This document shows positions 52,068 through 59,673 of a stretch of 64,000 nucleotides of DNA, in pieces; position 1 is the stretch's first letter; every line of letters starts with the position of its first letter. Location of the stretch: assembly GCF_000621325.1 (NCBI RefSeq), contig NZ_JHYQ01000021.1:19727-83726 (forward strand), read 5' to 3'. The notes beneath the pieces are model-generated. The model searched no databases. It was not told the origin of the DNA and saw nothing but the letters and a program-made list of their open reading frames with translations. The stretch is from Thiothrix lacustris DSM 21227. Lineage in GTDB: Bacteria > Pseudomonadota > Gammaproteobacteria > Thiotrichales > Thiotrichaceae. The position numbers and the translations under genes are program-made.

Positions 52068-53228
52068 ATGGATGGTCTTTCATCTTCTTTAAACGGTATG
52101 TTGGGCGGGCTTGCCTCCGGCAACTTGGGTCATGCTTTGATTGGCCTAGCTATTTTGGTCATCGGTTTGATTGTAGTCAGTTTTGTGGCGGGCTTTATCA
52201 AGCGTTTGCTGGGTAAGGTAGGCTTTTTAGCTCGTACTAATTTGGCAAAACCCATCGCCTCCCTGATCAAAGCGGTGCTAACCATCTTTGTGCTGATGGC
52301 TGTTTTGCAGCACTTCGGTTTAACCGATGTCTTGGCGCCGTTGAAAACCATGCTGAACAAGTTCCTCGCGGCTATCCCGAATATTATTGGGGCAGGCGTT
52401 ATTGCTTATGCTGGCTGGGTGATTGCTAAAATCGTCTCGGAATTGACCGGCGTAGCGTTGGGGCGCGTAGATCGTCAATTGGCGCTGAAAATGGGTCATC
52501 AAAGCACGCAAGGCATGAAGCTTTCCAAAATTGGTAGCTCTTTCATGTTTGCCGCTATCTTGATCCCGATTGCGGTCAGCGCTTTGGGTGTGTTGAATAT
52601 CCCTTCCATCACTGAGCCTGCTTCTGACATGCTGAACAAGCTGTTGGCGGCGATTCCAAACATTATTGGTGCTGCTATTATTCTGGCAGTGACATATTTT
52701 GTCGCCAAGTTTGTGATTTCCATGCTGAGCAGTGTGTTGGATGGTATCAATGTGGATGGTATGCCGCAAAAATTGGGTTTGACGGGTGTGTTTAGTGACA
52801 CCTTCACCCCAACCAAATTGATCGGCAATGTCATTATGTTCTTTGCAATGTTGACGGCGGCAACGGCGGCGGTGAATACCTTGGGCATTGACATCATTTC
52901 CAATATCTTTGCGAAAGTACTGGAGTTTGGCGGCGGTATTCTGGTCGGTGGCGTTATCTTGCTGGTGGGTTATTTCCTCAGCACGCTGGCGTATAACAAG
53001 CTGAGCCAATACGGCAGCGCAGGTATTGCCAGCATCGCTCGTTTCGCTATTTTGGGTCTGGTATTGGCCATGGGTCTGCGGGCAATGGGTCTGGCGGATA
53101 ATATCGTCAACATGGCTTTCGGCTTTACGCTGGGTGCTGTCGCGATTGCGGTTGCCTTGGCCTTCGGCCTGGGTGGTCGTGAAGCGGCTAAAACCATCGC
53201 GAATAACTGGGCTTCCAAGCTCAAATAA
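52068..53228 (+). CDS. CmpX-like mechanosensitive-channel-related membrane protein
   Basis: 386 residues, very hydrophobic, with repeated conserved TM-helix units: the segment KFLAAIPNIIGAGVIAYAGW recurs as KLLAAIPNIIGAAIILAVTY, an internal duplication of about 100 residues. The end is AFGLGGREAAKTIANNW, as in the CmpX and small-channel group. It is probably involved in membrane tension or osmotic response; channel activity is not shown. TAACAGGAG-type spacing is good (GACAGGAGTAAC before the ATG). Confidence 0.82.
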   Translation: MDGLSSSLNGMLGGLASGNLGHALIGLAILVIGLIVVSFVAGFIKRLLGKVGFLARTNLAKPIASLIKAVLTIFVLMAVLQHFGLTDVLAPLKTMLNKFLAAIPNIIGAGVIAYAGWVIAKIVSELTGVALGRVDRQLALKMGHQSTQGMKLSKIGSSFMFAAILIPIAVSALGVLNIPSITEPASDMLNKLLAAIPNIIGAAIILAVTYFVAKFVISMLSSVLDGINVDGMPQKLGLTGVFSDTFTPTKLIGNVIMFFAMLTAATAAVNTLGIDIISNIFAKVLEFGGGILVGGVILLVGYFLSTLAYNKLSQYGSAGIASIARFAILGLVLAMGLRAMGLADNIVNMAFGFTLGAVAIAVALAFGLGGREAAKTIANNWASKLK

Positions 53229-53250
53229 AATTGACCGTTTGGTGTAAAAG

Positions 53251-53283
53251 AGAAGGGGTGTATTTGCATACACCCCTTTTTTT
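53251..53283 (+). terminator. Rho-independent terminator after the CmpX-like gene
   Basis: Stem 53253-53263 with 53268-53278 (11 bp, perfect), 4-base loop, then a run of T to 53283. The A run on the other side could serve the opposite strand, but no convergent gene is present. Confidence 0.92.
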
Positions 53284-53441
53284 CGGGCGTAAGCAGCCGT
53301 TCGTCTGTCACGGAATTAAAGCAGTAATTTCGTGGTCTATATGATCTAGAATCATGGAATAGTAGTATACATAAATAATCAGGTATTCCAGCAGGCGCGA
53401 CTTTACTAGCCTGTGCCTGCGGAGATCCGTAGGAGTGAGAT

Positions 53442-54413
53442 ATGTTCGCCCAAATCTGCAAGAACACATCTGGTTGTGCTGACTGGTTATGGCAGCAGGG
53501 CATCAACTGGCTGAACGCCACCCCGCGCGAAGATGACTTCAGTGCCTTGTGTAATTTTGAGTTCCTTGAACGTGAAATTCGTCCCGCTGATGTGATTCTA
53601 TTCGCGGGTCAATCGCGCGTTAGCAAAGTTATCCAGACCGTGGTGTTATCACCGTGGACACACGCGGCACTTTACATTGGGCGCATCAATGACATTCGTG
53701 ACCCGAAAGCACGTTCCCGACTGGCGGCTTATTACGACGGTGACTTAAGCGAGCCGTTAGTGATCGAATCCTTGCTGGGAAAGGGTACTATCGTCACCCC
53801 GTTACGCAACTACCGTAAAGAACACCTGCGCATTTGTCGCCCCGCTACCCTGACTTGGCAAGATACCGATAAAGTCGTGAATTTCGGCGTCGAACACCTC
53901 GGCATGGGCTACGATGTCAGGCAATTGCTGGATCTGGCGCGTTTCATGTTCCCCTACGCGATTTTACCGCGCCGCTGGCGCTCAAGCCTGTTTCAGCACA
54001 ATGCTGGGCAACCGACCCACATCGTGTGTTCCAGCATGATTGCCCGCTGTTTCCAGCAAGTGCATTACCCCATTCTACCGATTGTGCAAAATGAACAGCA
54101 GGATCAACTGCGTTTTTACGAGCGTGATTTCCGCCTGTTCACCCCCAGTGATTTTGACTACTCGCCTTACTTCGAGATTATTAAATACCCGGCGTGGAAT
54201 GCAGGGCGCGAGCCTGCTTACCGCACCTTGCCGTGGCATCAAGAGGAGGAGCATCCCCATGAGTTGGTTAACAAAATACCGCCACCAGTACATCAGCCGC
54301 CCCGTCATGCGCCTGATGAAACAACAATTACCGCCGATTTCGCAGACCGAACAGGACGCGTTGGACAGTGGCAACGTCTGGTGGGATTCCGAACTTTTTT
54401 CAGGCAAGCCTGA
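53442..54413 (+). CDS. YiiX/YebB-like permuted papain-fold hydrolase
   Basis: 323 residues with no signal peptide. The papain-like permuted core shows REIRPADVILFAGQ, SPWTHAALYIGR (catalytic His) and THIVCSSMIARCF (candidate catalytic Cys), as in the YiiX/YaeF amidase group, which acts on amide or thioester bonds in lipids or cell wall. The last 52 codons overlap the fadE start region in another frame, and this tail (Pro/His-rich) looks unlike a folded domain. An alternative is that an original stop was lost. Substrate unknown. Confidence 0.72.
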   Translation: MFAQICKNTSGCADWLWQQGINWLNATPREDDFSALCNFEFLEREIRPADVILFAGQSRVSKVIQTVVLSPWTHAALYIGRINDIRDPKARSRLAAYYDGDLSEPLVIESLLGKGTIVTPLRNYRKEHLRICRPATLTWQDTDKVVNFGVEHLGMGYDVRQLLDLARFMFPYAILPRRWRSSLFQHNAGQPTHIVCSSMIARCFQQVHYPILPIVQNEQQDQLRFYERDFRLFTPSDFDYSPYFEIIKYPAWNAGREPAYRTLPWHQEEEHPHELVNKIPPPVHQPPRHAPDETTITADFADRTGRVGQWQRLVGFRTFFRQA

Positions 54414-56562
54414 TTGGTGCCGCTTACACGATTTGTCCATCAGCAAACTGAGCGCTGAGGAACAAGCTTTCCTTGATGGCCCCGTGGAAGTGCTGTGCCA
54501 ACGTCTCGACGATTGGCAAATTACCCACGAACTCTACGACCTGCCGCCTGATATTTGGGCATTCCTCAAACAAAACCGCTTTTTCGGCATGATCATCCCC
54601 AAGGAATACGGCGGCTTGGGCTTTTCCGCGCTGGCGCATTCGCAGGTGGTGATGAAGGTGTCCAGCCGTAGTGCCACGGCAGCGGTCACGGTAATGGTTC
54701 CCAACTCCTTGGGGCCGGGCGAATTGCTGATGAAATACGGCACGCAAGCGCAAAAAGATTACTACCTGCCCCGGCTGGCGGATGGGCGCGACATCCCCTG
54801 CTTTGGCCTGACTGGCCCGGAAGCGGGCAGCGATGCCAGTTCCATTCCCGATAGCGGAGTGGTGTGCCGTCAGGATTTCAATGGCGAAAAAGCCGTGCTG
54901 GGGATGCGCCTGAATTGGGAAAAACGCTACATTACGCTAGGGCCGGTGGCGACAGTACTGGGGCTGGCGTTCCAGCTTTACGACCCGGATCATCTACTGG
55001 GTGACAAGGAGGAACTTGGCATTAGTGTGGCGCTGATTCCCACCAATCATCCGGGTGTGGAAATTGGTACGCGCCATTTCGCGCTGGATATTCCGTTCCA
55101 GAATGGCCCCAATTACGGGCATGACGTGTTTATTCCGATGGATTGGTTGATCGGTGGGCAAGCGCAAGCGGGCAAAGGTTGGCGGATGTTGGTGGAATGT
55201 TTGGGCGAAGGGCGTGGCATTTCCCTGCCTGCGCTCTCCACCGGCGCTGCGAAAGTCGCCTCACGTTATACCGGCGCGTATGCGCGGGTGCGCCAGCAGT
55301 TTGGGATGCCGATCGGTTATTTTGAGGGGGTGGAAGAGCCGCTGGCACGGATTCTCGGCAACACTTACTTGATGGATGCTGGGCGCATTCTCACCGCTAC
55401 CGCTATCGACCAAGGGCAGCGCCCGGCGGTGATCACGGCTTTGCTGAAGTACCAGTTGACCGAGCGGATGCGGCGGCTGGTCAATGATGCGATGGATATT
55501 TCCGGTGGGGCGGGCATTTGCATGGGGCCTTCCAACTATTTGGCGCGTGCTTACCAGTCGATCCCTATCGGGATTACGGTGGAAGGTGCGAACATCCTCA
55601 CCCGTTCGCTGATCGTATTCGGGCAGGGCGCGATGCGTTGCCACCCGTGGCTGCTGAAAGAAATCAAGGCGGTACAAGCCGATGATGTGGAGGCGTTCGA
55701 TACTGCCTTTATGGGGCATCTGAAACACATTTTCAGCAATCTGGGACGTAGTGTTTGGTATGGCCTGAGCAATGCCAAACTGGTGGCGCACGGTTCGCCC
55801 ATGACCCGCGAGTATTACCGTCATTTGAGCCGCTTGAGCAGCCAGTTTGCCTTGTTGGCGGATTACGCGGCTTTGTCGTTGGGCGGTACGTTGAAACGAC
55901 GCGAACGTTTGTCCGGGCGTATGGCGGATATTCTGGCGAACCTTTACCTGTGTTCGGCGGTGCTCAAGCATTTCGAGGAGCAGGGTGAGCCGGAAGCGGA
56001 TGTGCCGTTGATGGCTTACGCGTGCAAGCTGACCATTCATCGGGCGCAGCAGGCGATGCTGGCGGCGTTCCATAATTTGCCACACCCGTGGCTGGCGAAG
56101 ATTTTGCGTGCCGTGATGTTCCCGTATGGCAAGCCGTTTAGCCCGCCGAATGATCAGTTGATTCATCAGGTGGCGCGGTTGGCGTTGGAGCCTTCGGCTA
56201 CCCGTGATCGGTTGACGGATGGGATTTACATTACCAACGATCCGGCTGACCGCATGGGGCGGATTGAAGATGCCTTGCACAAAACGCTGGCAGCCGCCGA
56301 AGTCGAGAAACAGTTACGCAAGTTGATGAAGACGGGCAAGCTGGAAGCGCATACGACCGATGCGGCGATTGTTGAGGCGAAGGATAAAGGTTTGCTGGAT
56401 AAATTCAGTGTGGAACGGCTGTTGGCAGCGCGGAAAGCGGTAGCGAATGCGATTCGGGTGGATGATTTCCCGGCGGAGTATTTTCGGAAGGGGGAGGCGA
56501 AGAAACCCCTCCCCAACCCTCCCCTTATCAGGGGAGGGAGTCAAGAGAGGGAGATGGGGTAG
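54259..56562 (+). CDS. fadE: Acyl-CoA dehydrogenase FadE, N-terminally short
   Basis: The start is the ATG at 54259 (MSWLTKYRHQY) with GAGGAG eight bases upstream; the open frame to 54040 is ignored. The 767 residues match FadE (VWWDSELFSGKPDW, LSAEEQAFLDGPVE, IIPKEYGGLGFSA, PNSLGPGELLMKYGT, LTGPEAGSDAS, DISGGAGICMGPSNY), the FAD-dependent first step of fatty-acid beta-oxidation. The N-terminal membrane helices of E. coli FadE are absent. The C-terminus runs past the usual end into a repeat encoding PLPNPPLIRGG. It overlaps the papain-fold gene by 155 bp. Confidence 0.9.
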   Translation: MSWLTKYRHQYISRPVMRLMKQQLPPISQTEQDALDSGNVWWDSELFSGKPDWCRLHDLSISKLSAEEQAFLDGPVEVLCQRLDDWQITHELYDLPPDIWAFLKQNRFFGMIIPKEYGGLGFSALAHSQVVMKVSSRSATAAVTVMVPNSLGPGELLMKYGTQAQKDYYLPRLADGRDIPCFGLTGPEAGSDASSIPDSGVVCRQDFNGEKAVLGMRLNWEKRYITLGPVATVLGLAFQLYDPDHLLGDKEELGISVALIPTNHPGVEIGTRHFALDIPFQNGPNYGHDVFIPMDWLIGGQAQAGKGWRMLVECLGEGRGISLPALSTGAAKVASRYTGAYARVRQQFGMPIGYFEGVEEPLARILGNTYLMDAGRILTATAIDQGQRPAVITALLKYQLTERMRRLVNDAMDISGGAGICMGPSNYLARAYQSIPIGITVEGANILTRSLIVFGQGAMRCHPWLLKEIKAVQADDVEAFDTAFMGHLKHIFSNLGRSVWYGLSNAKLVAHGSPMTREYYRHLSRLSSQFALLADYAALSLGGTLKRRERLSGRMADILANLYLCSAVLKHFEEQGEPEADVPLMAYACKLTIHRAQQAMLAAFHNLPHPWLAKILRAVMFPYGKPFSPPNDQLIHQVARLALEPSATRDRLTDGIYITNDPADRMGRIEDALHKTLAAAEVEKQLRKLMKTGKLEAHTTDAAIVEAKDKGLLDKFSVERLLAARKAVANAIRVDDFPAEYFRKGEAKKPLPNPPLIRGGSQEREMG
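56506..56540. repeat. GC-rich hairpin repeat forming the fadE 3' end
   Basis: The stretch contains a perfect 9-bp inverted repeat (56517-56525 with 56530-56538, loop TATC), preceded by CCCCTCCCCAA. Elements of this type are normally intergenic; here it is translated as PLPNPPLIRGG before the fadE stop at 56560-56562. Confidence 0.75.
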
Positions 56563-56572
56563 TTTTTATTTA

Positions 56573-56926
56573 TTAAGCGCCGCAAGTAGCGGATTGATTG
56601 CTAGCTTGTTGCTGCCCGGATTGTTGTTGGCCTGAATCTTGGCCGCCAGCAGAAGATGAATCCGCGCCCTGCATTTTTTCCATCATGGTTTGCAGCAATT
56701 GCATGATCATTTCCATCATTTGCGACATAGTGTCGCCTTGCTCGCCGCCAGCAGCACCAGACTGGCCTGCTTGACCGGATGCGCCTTGAGAGCCGCAGCA
56801 CTTGCTGCTGCCCTGTCCGCTCATGGCGTGATTGAATTGTTGGACGCTATCAGCAGAAGGGGCTGAGGTAGGGCTGAGGCCAGTTTGTGAGACTGCGCTG
56901 GAACCAATTCCATTGATGTTCATCAT
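56573..56926 (-). CDS. Low-complexity Met/Gln/Ser/Gly protein
   Basis: The start is the ATG at 56926 with AAGGAG seven bases upstream; the frame is open to 57109 but the upstream part looks non-coding. It encodes 117 residues: a Ser-rich N-terminus with SADSVQQFNHAMSGQG, a Cys pair (KCCGSQG), a Met-rich amphipathic helix (MSQMMEMIMQLLQTMMEKMQ), and a Gln/Ser/Gly tail. The layout recalls small secreted proteins of type III systems, but no such genes are nearby and the match is weak. Function unknown. It converges on fadE, 10 bp from its stop. Confidence 0.5.
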   Translation of the reverse strand: MMNINGIGSSAVSQTGLSPTSAPSADSVQQFNHAMSGQGSSKCCGSQGASGQAGQSGAAGGEQGDTMSQMMEMIMQLLQTMMEKMQGADSSSAGGQDSGQQQSGQQQASNQSATCGA

Positions 56927-57138
56927 GATACGACTCCTTGTCGTGGGTTGGGAAATCCTGTGCGTACAGCCTACCGCAGATGTCCACGAAAAGGGGGGAT
57001 TGTGCAGACGGCTTGTCGGGGGATTGGGGCGGTTGGTCGGGATGGATGGGGAGTGCGTGGATTTTGCAAAGCATTTTTGATTGTCTATAGTTGATTTAAT
57101 GTAAACCATAAAATACCTTAAAGATCATTAGGAAAGTA

Positions 57139-57486
57139 ATGGTTTACCTTAATATGTCAAAAATCGAAGAAGTCATGCCTGCCAACCTAAAGCGGGCAAT
57201 CAAAAAGCTGGGACGTGATATCAACACAGCGCGACGGCGGCGGCAACTGACGGTTGAGATGATGATGCAACGTGCCAGCATTTCTAAGCCTACGTATTTG
57301 CGCGTGGAAAAAGGCGACCCTAGTGTTTCCTTTGGCATTTACTGCATGGTGCTGTTTGCGTTGGGCGAAGCGGAGCGCATCAAAGATCTGCTCGACATTT
57401 CGCGGGATGAAACGGGGTTGTTGTTGGATGAGGCGCGTTTGCCTAAACGGGTGCGACCCAAGAAATCAGACTTGGGGGTTGTATGA
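57139..57486 (+). CDS. XRE-family helix-turn-helix regulator, possible orphan antitoxin
   Basis: 115 residues with a HTH_XRE domain (about 18-80): LGRDINTARRRRQLTVEMMM, then ISKPTYLRVEKGDPSVSFG, the recognition region. AGGA precedes the ATG by five bases. Such small regulators often form the antitoxin of HipBA-like pairs, but no toxin gene follows; the next 80 bp are non-coding and then gene debris begins. It is probably self-regulating, an inference. Confidence 0.75.
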   Translation: MVYLNMSKIEEVMPANLKRAIKKLGRDINTARRRRQLTVEMMMQRASISKPTYLRVEKGDPSVSFGIYCMVLFALGEAERIKDLLDISRDETGLLLDEARLPKRVRPKKSDLGVV

Positions 57487-57567
57487 ACCGCCGTAATCAG
57501 CGGAAATTGAAAACAGCGAAGGTGTTGCCTACACTGTTTAGCACGTTCTTTGTGTGAGGTATTTGTT

Positions 57568-57669
57568 ATGGCAATGCTGACTATCCGCGATTTGGATGAT
57601 GACCTTGAGGCGCAATTGGGTATCCGTTCAGCGTTTGGAACACGTATTCACCAGCAAGTGATGGCCTTG
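57568..57669 (+). pseudogene. FitA-like antitoxin remnant
   Basis: From the ATG at 57568 the product begins MAMLTIRDLDDDLEAQLGIR, the ribbon-helix-helix start of FitA/plasmid-stability antitoxins (usually about 80 residues). Similarity ends after roughly 25 residues, and the frame then runs through unrelated sequence into the DUF433 gene. No FitB toxin follows. Confidence 0.6.
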
Positions 57670-57737
57670 ACAAGGGGGGTCTACCGTTGCCTGTACGTTC
57701 CCTTCGGCGTGTTGTCCCCATTCTGTCCGATTGGCGT

Positions 57738-57743
57738 TATAAT
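57738..57743 (+). promoter_or_regulatory. Candidate -10 box for the DUF433/DUF5615 pair
   Basis: A consensus TATAAT lies 40 bases before the DUF433 ATG. No good -35 box is at the expected distance, so support is weak. Confidence 0.35.
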
Positions 57744-57783
57744 GACGGTAGATTCAGACCTTACCCACACGAGAAACAAGCTG

Positions 57784-58029
57784 ATGAATATAATACCTGA
57801 AAAAAAACCGACCAGTAGAATCACAATGGAAGCGGGCAAGCGTAGCGGAAAGCCTTGTATACGTGGTCTACGTATTGCGGTTTATGATGTGTTGGGCTGG
57901 CTTGCGGCGGGTATGACTACCCCAGAAATCCTTGAAGATTTCCCAGAGCTGGAAACCGCTGATATTACCGCTTGTTTGCAGTTTGCGGCAAACCGTGAAC
58001 ATACGTTGCAAGTGCTGATTGCCGCATGA
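57784..58029 (+). CDS. DUF433 antitoxin
   Basis: 81 residues from the ATG at 57784; the longer open frame from 57550 joins it artificially to the FitA remnant. The domain shows RITMEAGKRSGKPCIRGLRI, VYDVLGWLAAGMTTPEILEDF and ELETADITACLQFAA, typical of DUF433 proteins, which have a helix-turn-helix-like fold. It overlaps the DUF5615 toxin gene by four bases (ATGA), the common arrangement of this type II toxin-antitoxin pair. Confidence 0.85.
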   Translation: MNIIPEKKPTSRITMEAGKRSGKPCIRGLRIAVYDVLGWLAAGMTTPEILEDFPELETADITACLQFAANREHTLQVLIAA

Positions 58030-58361
58030 AACTGTTACTTGATGAGAACCTGTCACGGCGAATTATTCCCGTAATTGAATCGGCTTACCCAGAATCCTCG
58101 CAGATTGCTTTGCTAGGTATGGACTCGGCAAATGATCGGCAAGTATGGGCGTATGCACAGCAAAATGGATTTATTTTGGTTACACAGGATAGCGATTTTC
58201 ATGAAATGTCGGCTTTGTATGGGCATCCACCTAAAGTCATCTGGTTGAAGTGCGGCAATAAACCAAGACAGCGGATTGTGGAAATACTGTTATCCATTCA
58301 GGCAGAGGTTGCTGCGTTTGAGGGCAATCCCGATTTGTCTTGTTTGGAAGTGTATGCGTGA
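58026..58361 (+). CDS. DUF5615 PIN-like toxin
   Basis: 111 residues with the PIN-like acidic pattern: MKLLLDENLSRRI (first Asp/Glu), ALLGMDSANDRQVWAYA (middle acid) and LVTQDSDFHEM (TxDxDF-type motif). PIN-like proteins are putative nucleases that cut RNA. It overlaps the DUF433 antitoxin by four bases and appears intact. Confidence 0.85.
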   Translation: MKLLLDENLSRRIIPVIESAYPESSQIALLGMDSANDRQVWAYAQQNGFILVTQDSDFHEMSALYGHPPKVIWLKCGNKPRQRIVEILLSIQAEVAAFEGNPDLSCLEVYA

Positions 58362-58400
58362 TATGTTGAGCAATGCGAACTTGAAAAAGAGGCAATACGC

Positions 58401-58697
58401 ATGTCATCCGCTGCATTGTTAGCAAAGCCACACCGTTGGACGCGCACGGAATACGAACGCATGATCGAGGTGGTGGAAGTGGCGAACAGTACGCTGGCGT
58501 ATGATCGGCTGAAGGCAACCACGTATGCTAGTCACGGCATCCCTGAATATTGGTTGGTTAATCTGAAGGAAAATTGCCTTGAAGTGTTCCAACAGCCGGA
58601 AAATGGGCGATATACCAGCTATCGGAGTTTGAAAGCGGGGAGTGTATTTGTGTGTGGTAATGGTAAGCAGGTGATGGTGGGTAATGTGTTGGTGTAG
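58401..58697 (+). pseudogene. Uma2-family nuclease gene with internal in-frame deletion
   Basis: 98 residues, against about 185-195 for Uma2 proteins. The N-terminal HRWTRTEYERMIE joins directly to VVEVANSTLAYDRLKATTYA and the normal C-terminal IPEYWLVNLKENCLEVF, so roughly 90 residues including part of the PD-(D/E)XK active site are missing. GAGG lies eight bases upstream of the ATG, so a short protein may still be made. Confidence 0.75.
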
Positions 58698-58744
58698 TTG
58701 ACGGTGACTCGATCAGTAAGATTAGCAAAAAGCCTGATTAACAA

Positions 58745-58766
58745 CTCCGACAGAATTGTCGGAGTA
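58745..58766. terminator. Terminator-like hairpin
   Basis: A perfect 9-bp stem (58745-58753 with 58758-58766) with loop GAAT lies between the Uma2 remnant and a convergent small membrane gene. There is no long T run on either side. Confidence 0.6.
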
Positions 58767-58795
58767 TTATGTGAGATAGACGTTCGGACTAAGTT

Positions 58796-58996
58796 TCAAT
58801 AAGACTGAATGCAAATTCGGTGAGAATCACTCCCAAACCCAAGAAATTCTGCCACAACAACAATTGGCCAAAATAGAGACATTAATAATATTTTCCACCA
58901 TGTTATATCAGAACTTGGATACGTTATTAAGAAAACTGCTATTGACCCATATATCCAGAGCATCATTAATGGGTTTTGCTCATTTTCTGACTCCAT
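58796..58996 (-). CDS. Small hypothetical membrane protein
   Basis: 66 residues with two membrane segments (about 12-26 and 33-52, KILLMSLFWPIVVVAEFLGF). AAGGA six bases upstream of the ATG supports translation. It lies 45 bp after the TM2 gene on the same strand. Family not recognised. Confidence 0.55.
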   Translation of the reverse strand: MESENEQNPLMMLWIYGSIAVFLITYPSSDITWWKILLMSLFWPIVVVAEFLGFGSDSHRICIQSY

Positions 58997-59041
58997 AAAT
59001 ATTCCTTTTTATTGTTATTGTCACTTAATAGATAAATATTT

Positions 59042-59485
59042 TTACCAAATAACGGCAAACACGCCTTCTTTTTGTGCTTTTTTTGATTTCTCAGAAAACT
59101 CGCTGTCTTTCATGAGAATATATTTAATGGATTCAGCCAAGGCAACAAGTGCAGGAATGTATGTCCAGCAAAGTACTAAATAAACAATGCCCCATCCCCA
59201 TGCTCCATAGTAAAACTTATGTGCGCCAAACGCACCAAGAAACAGAGATAATAAGGTTGTAGTTGCTTTGGACTTTTCTGTGATTTTTACTTGATTTACT
59301 TGGTAAATTGGATAAATATCTTTTGCAATATTACTTTCTGGAGAAAAGTCAACTTCTAAGCCTGATGTTGGCATTGAATCACTATCTTGCCATTCTTCTT
59401 TCTTGAACGGATAACGATTGCCATCATCTCCACGAAGTAAGCCAATTTGTTTAGTTTCGTCGAAGCCTAGAATTCTGCCTTTCAT
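59042..59485 (-). CDS. TM2-domain protein with N-terminal OB-like domain
   Basis: 147 residues. The N-terminal 70 (MKGRILGFDETKQIGLLRGDDGN...) resemble the small OB-fold/cold-shock-like domain that often precedes membrane modules in bacteria. The TM2 domain follows, with two helices: TTLLSLFLGAFGAHKFYYG and WGIVYLVLCWTYIPALVALA, then a charged tail. Function unknown. AAGGATC precedes the ATG. Confidence 0.78.
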   Translation of the reverse strand: MKGRILGFDETKQIGLLRGDDGNRYPFKKEEWQDSDSMPTSGLEVDFSPESNIAKDIYPIYQVNQVKITEKSKATTTLLSLFLGAFGAHKFYYGAWGWGIVYLVLCWTYIPALVALAESIKYILMKDSEFSEKSKKAQKEGVFAVIW

Positions 59486-59673
59486 AAATGATCCTTAGTA
59501 TTTTTGTGATTTTGGGTCTGAATAGCTGCTTGTTTATGTGTGGCTAACAGTTGACATATAATAGCTTGCTACTGCCACCCGTCGGGCGGTAGTTTGTCAA
59601 ATGGCTTTCTTACACCCGTTTGTCGTTTCCGCTATAATCACCCCCTTTCCAACAGCCCAAGCCCGTGGATACC

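Noticed and set aside
52320..53273. 317-codon open frame on the - strand inside the CmpX-like gene
   Set aside because: Antisense shadow of a repetitive membrane protein; rich in Gln, His and Asn with no fold pattern, and it crosses the terminator.
55261..56280. 339-codon open frame on the - strand inside fadE
   Set aside because: Antisense shadow; no motif, and fadE is strongly supported on the other strand.
56573..56926. Type III secretion inner-rod protein
   Set aside because: Only a short head segment is reminiscent and no secretion genes are nearby.
57550..58029. A single 159-residue gene covering FitA-like and DUF433 parts
   Set aside because: The DUF433 domain is complete from the ATG at 57784 with the usual toxin overlap, and the middle segment has no protein-like character; treated as a remnant plus a gene.
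59551..59562. TTGACA followed directly by TATAAT upstream of prfC
   Set aside because: The two boxes are adjacent with no spacer, so they cannot act as the -35 and -10 of one promoter.
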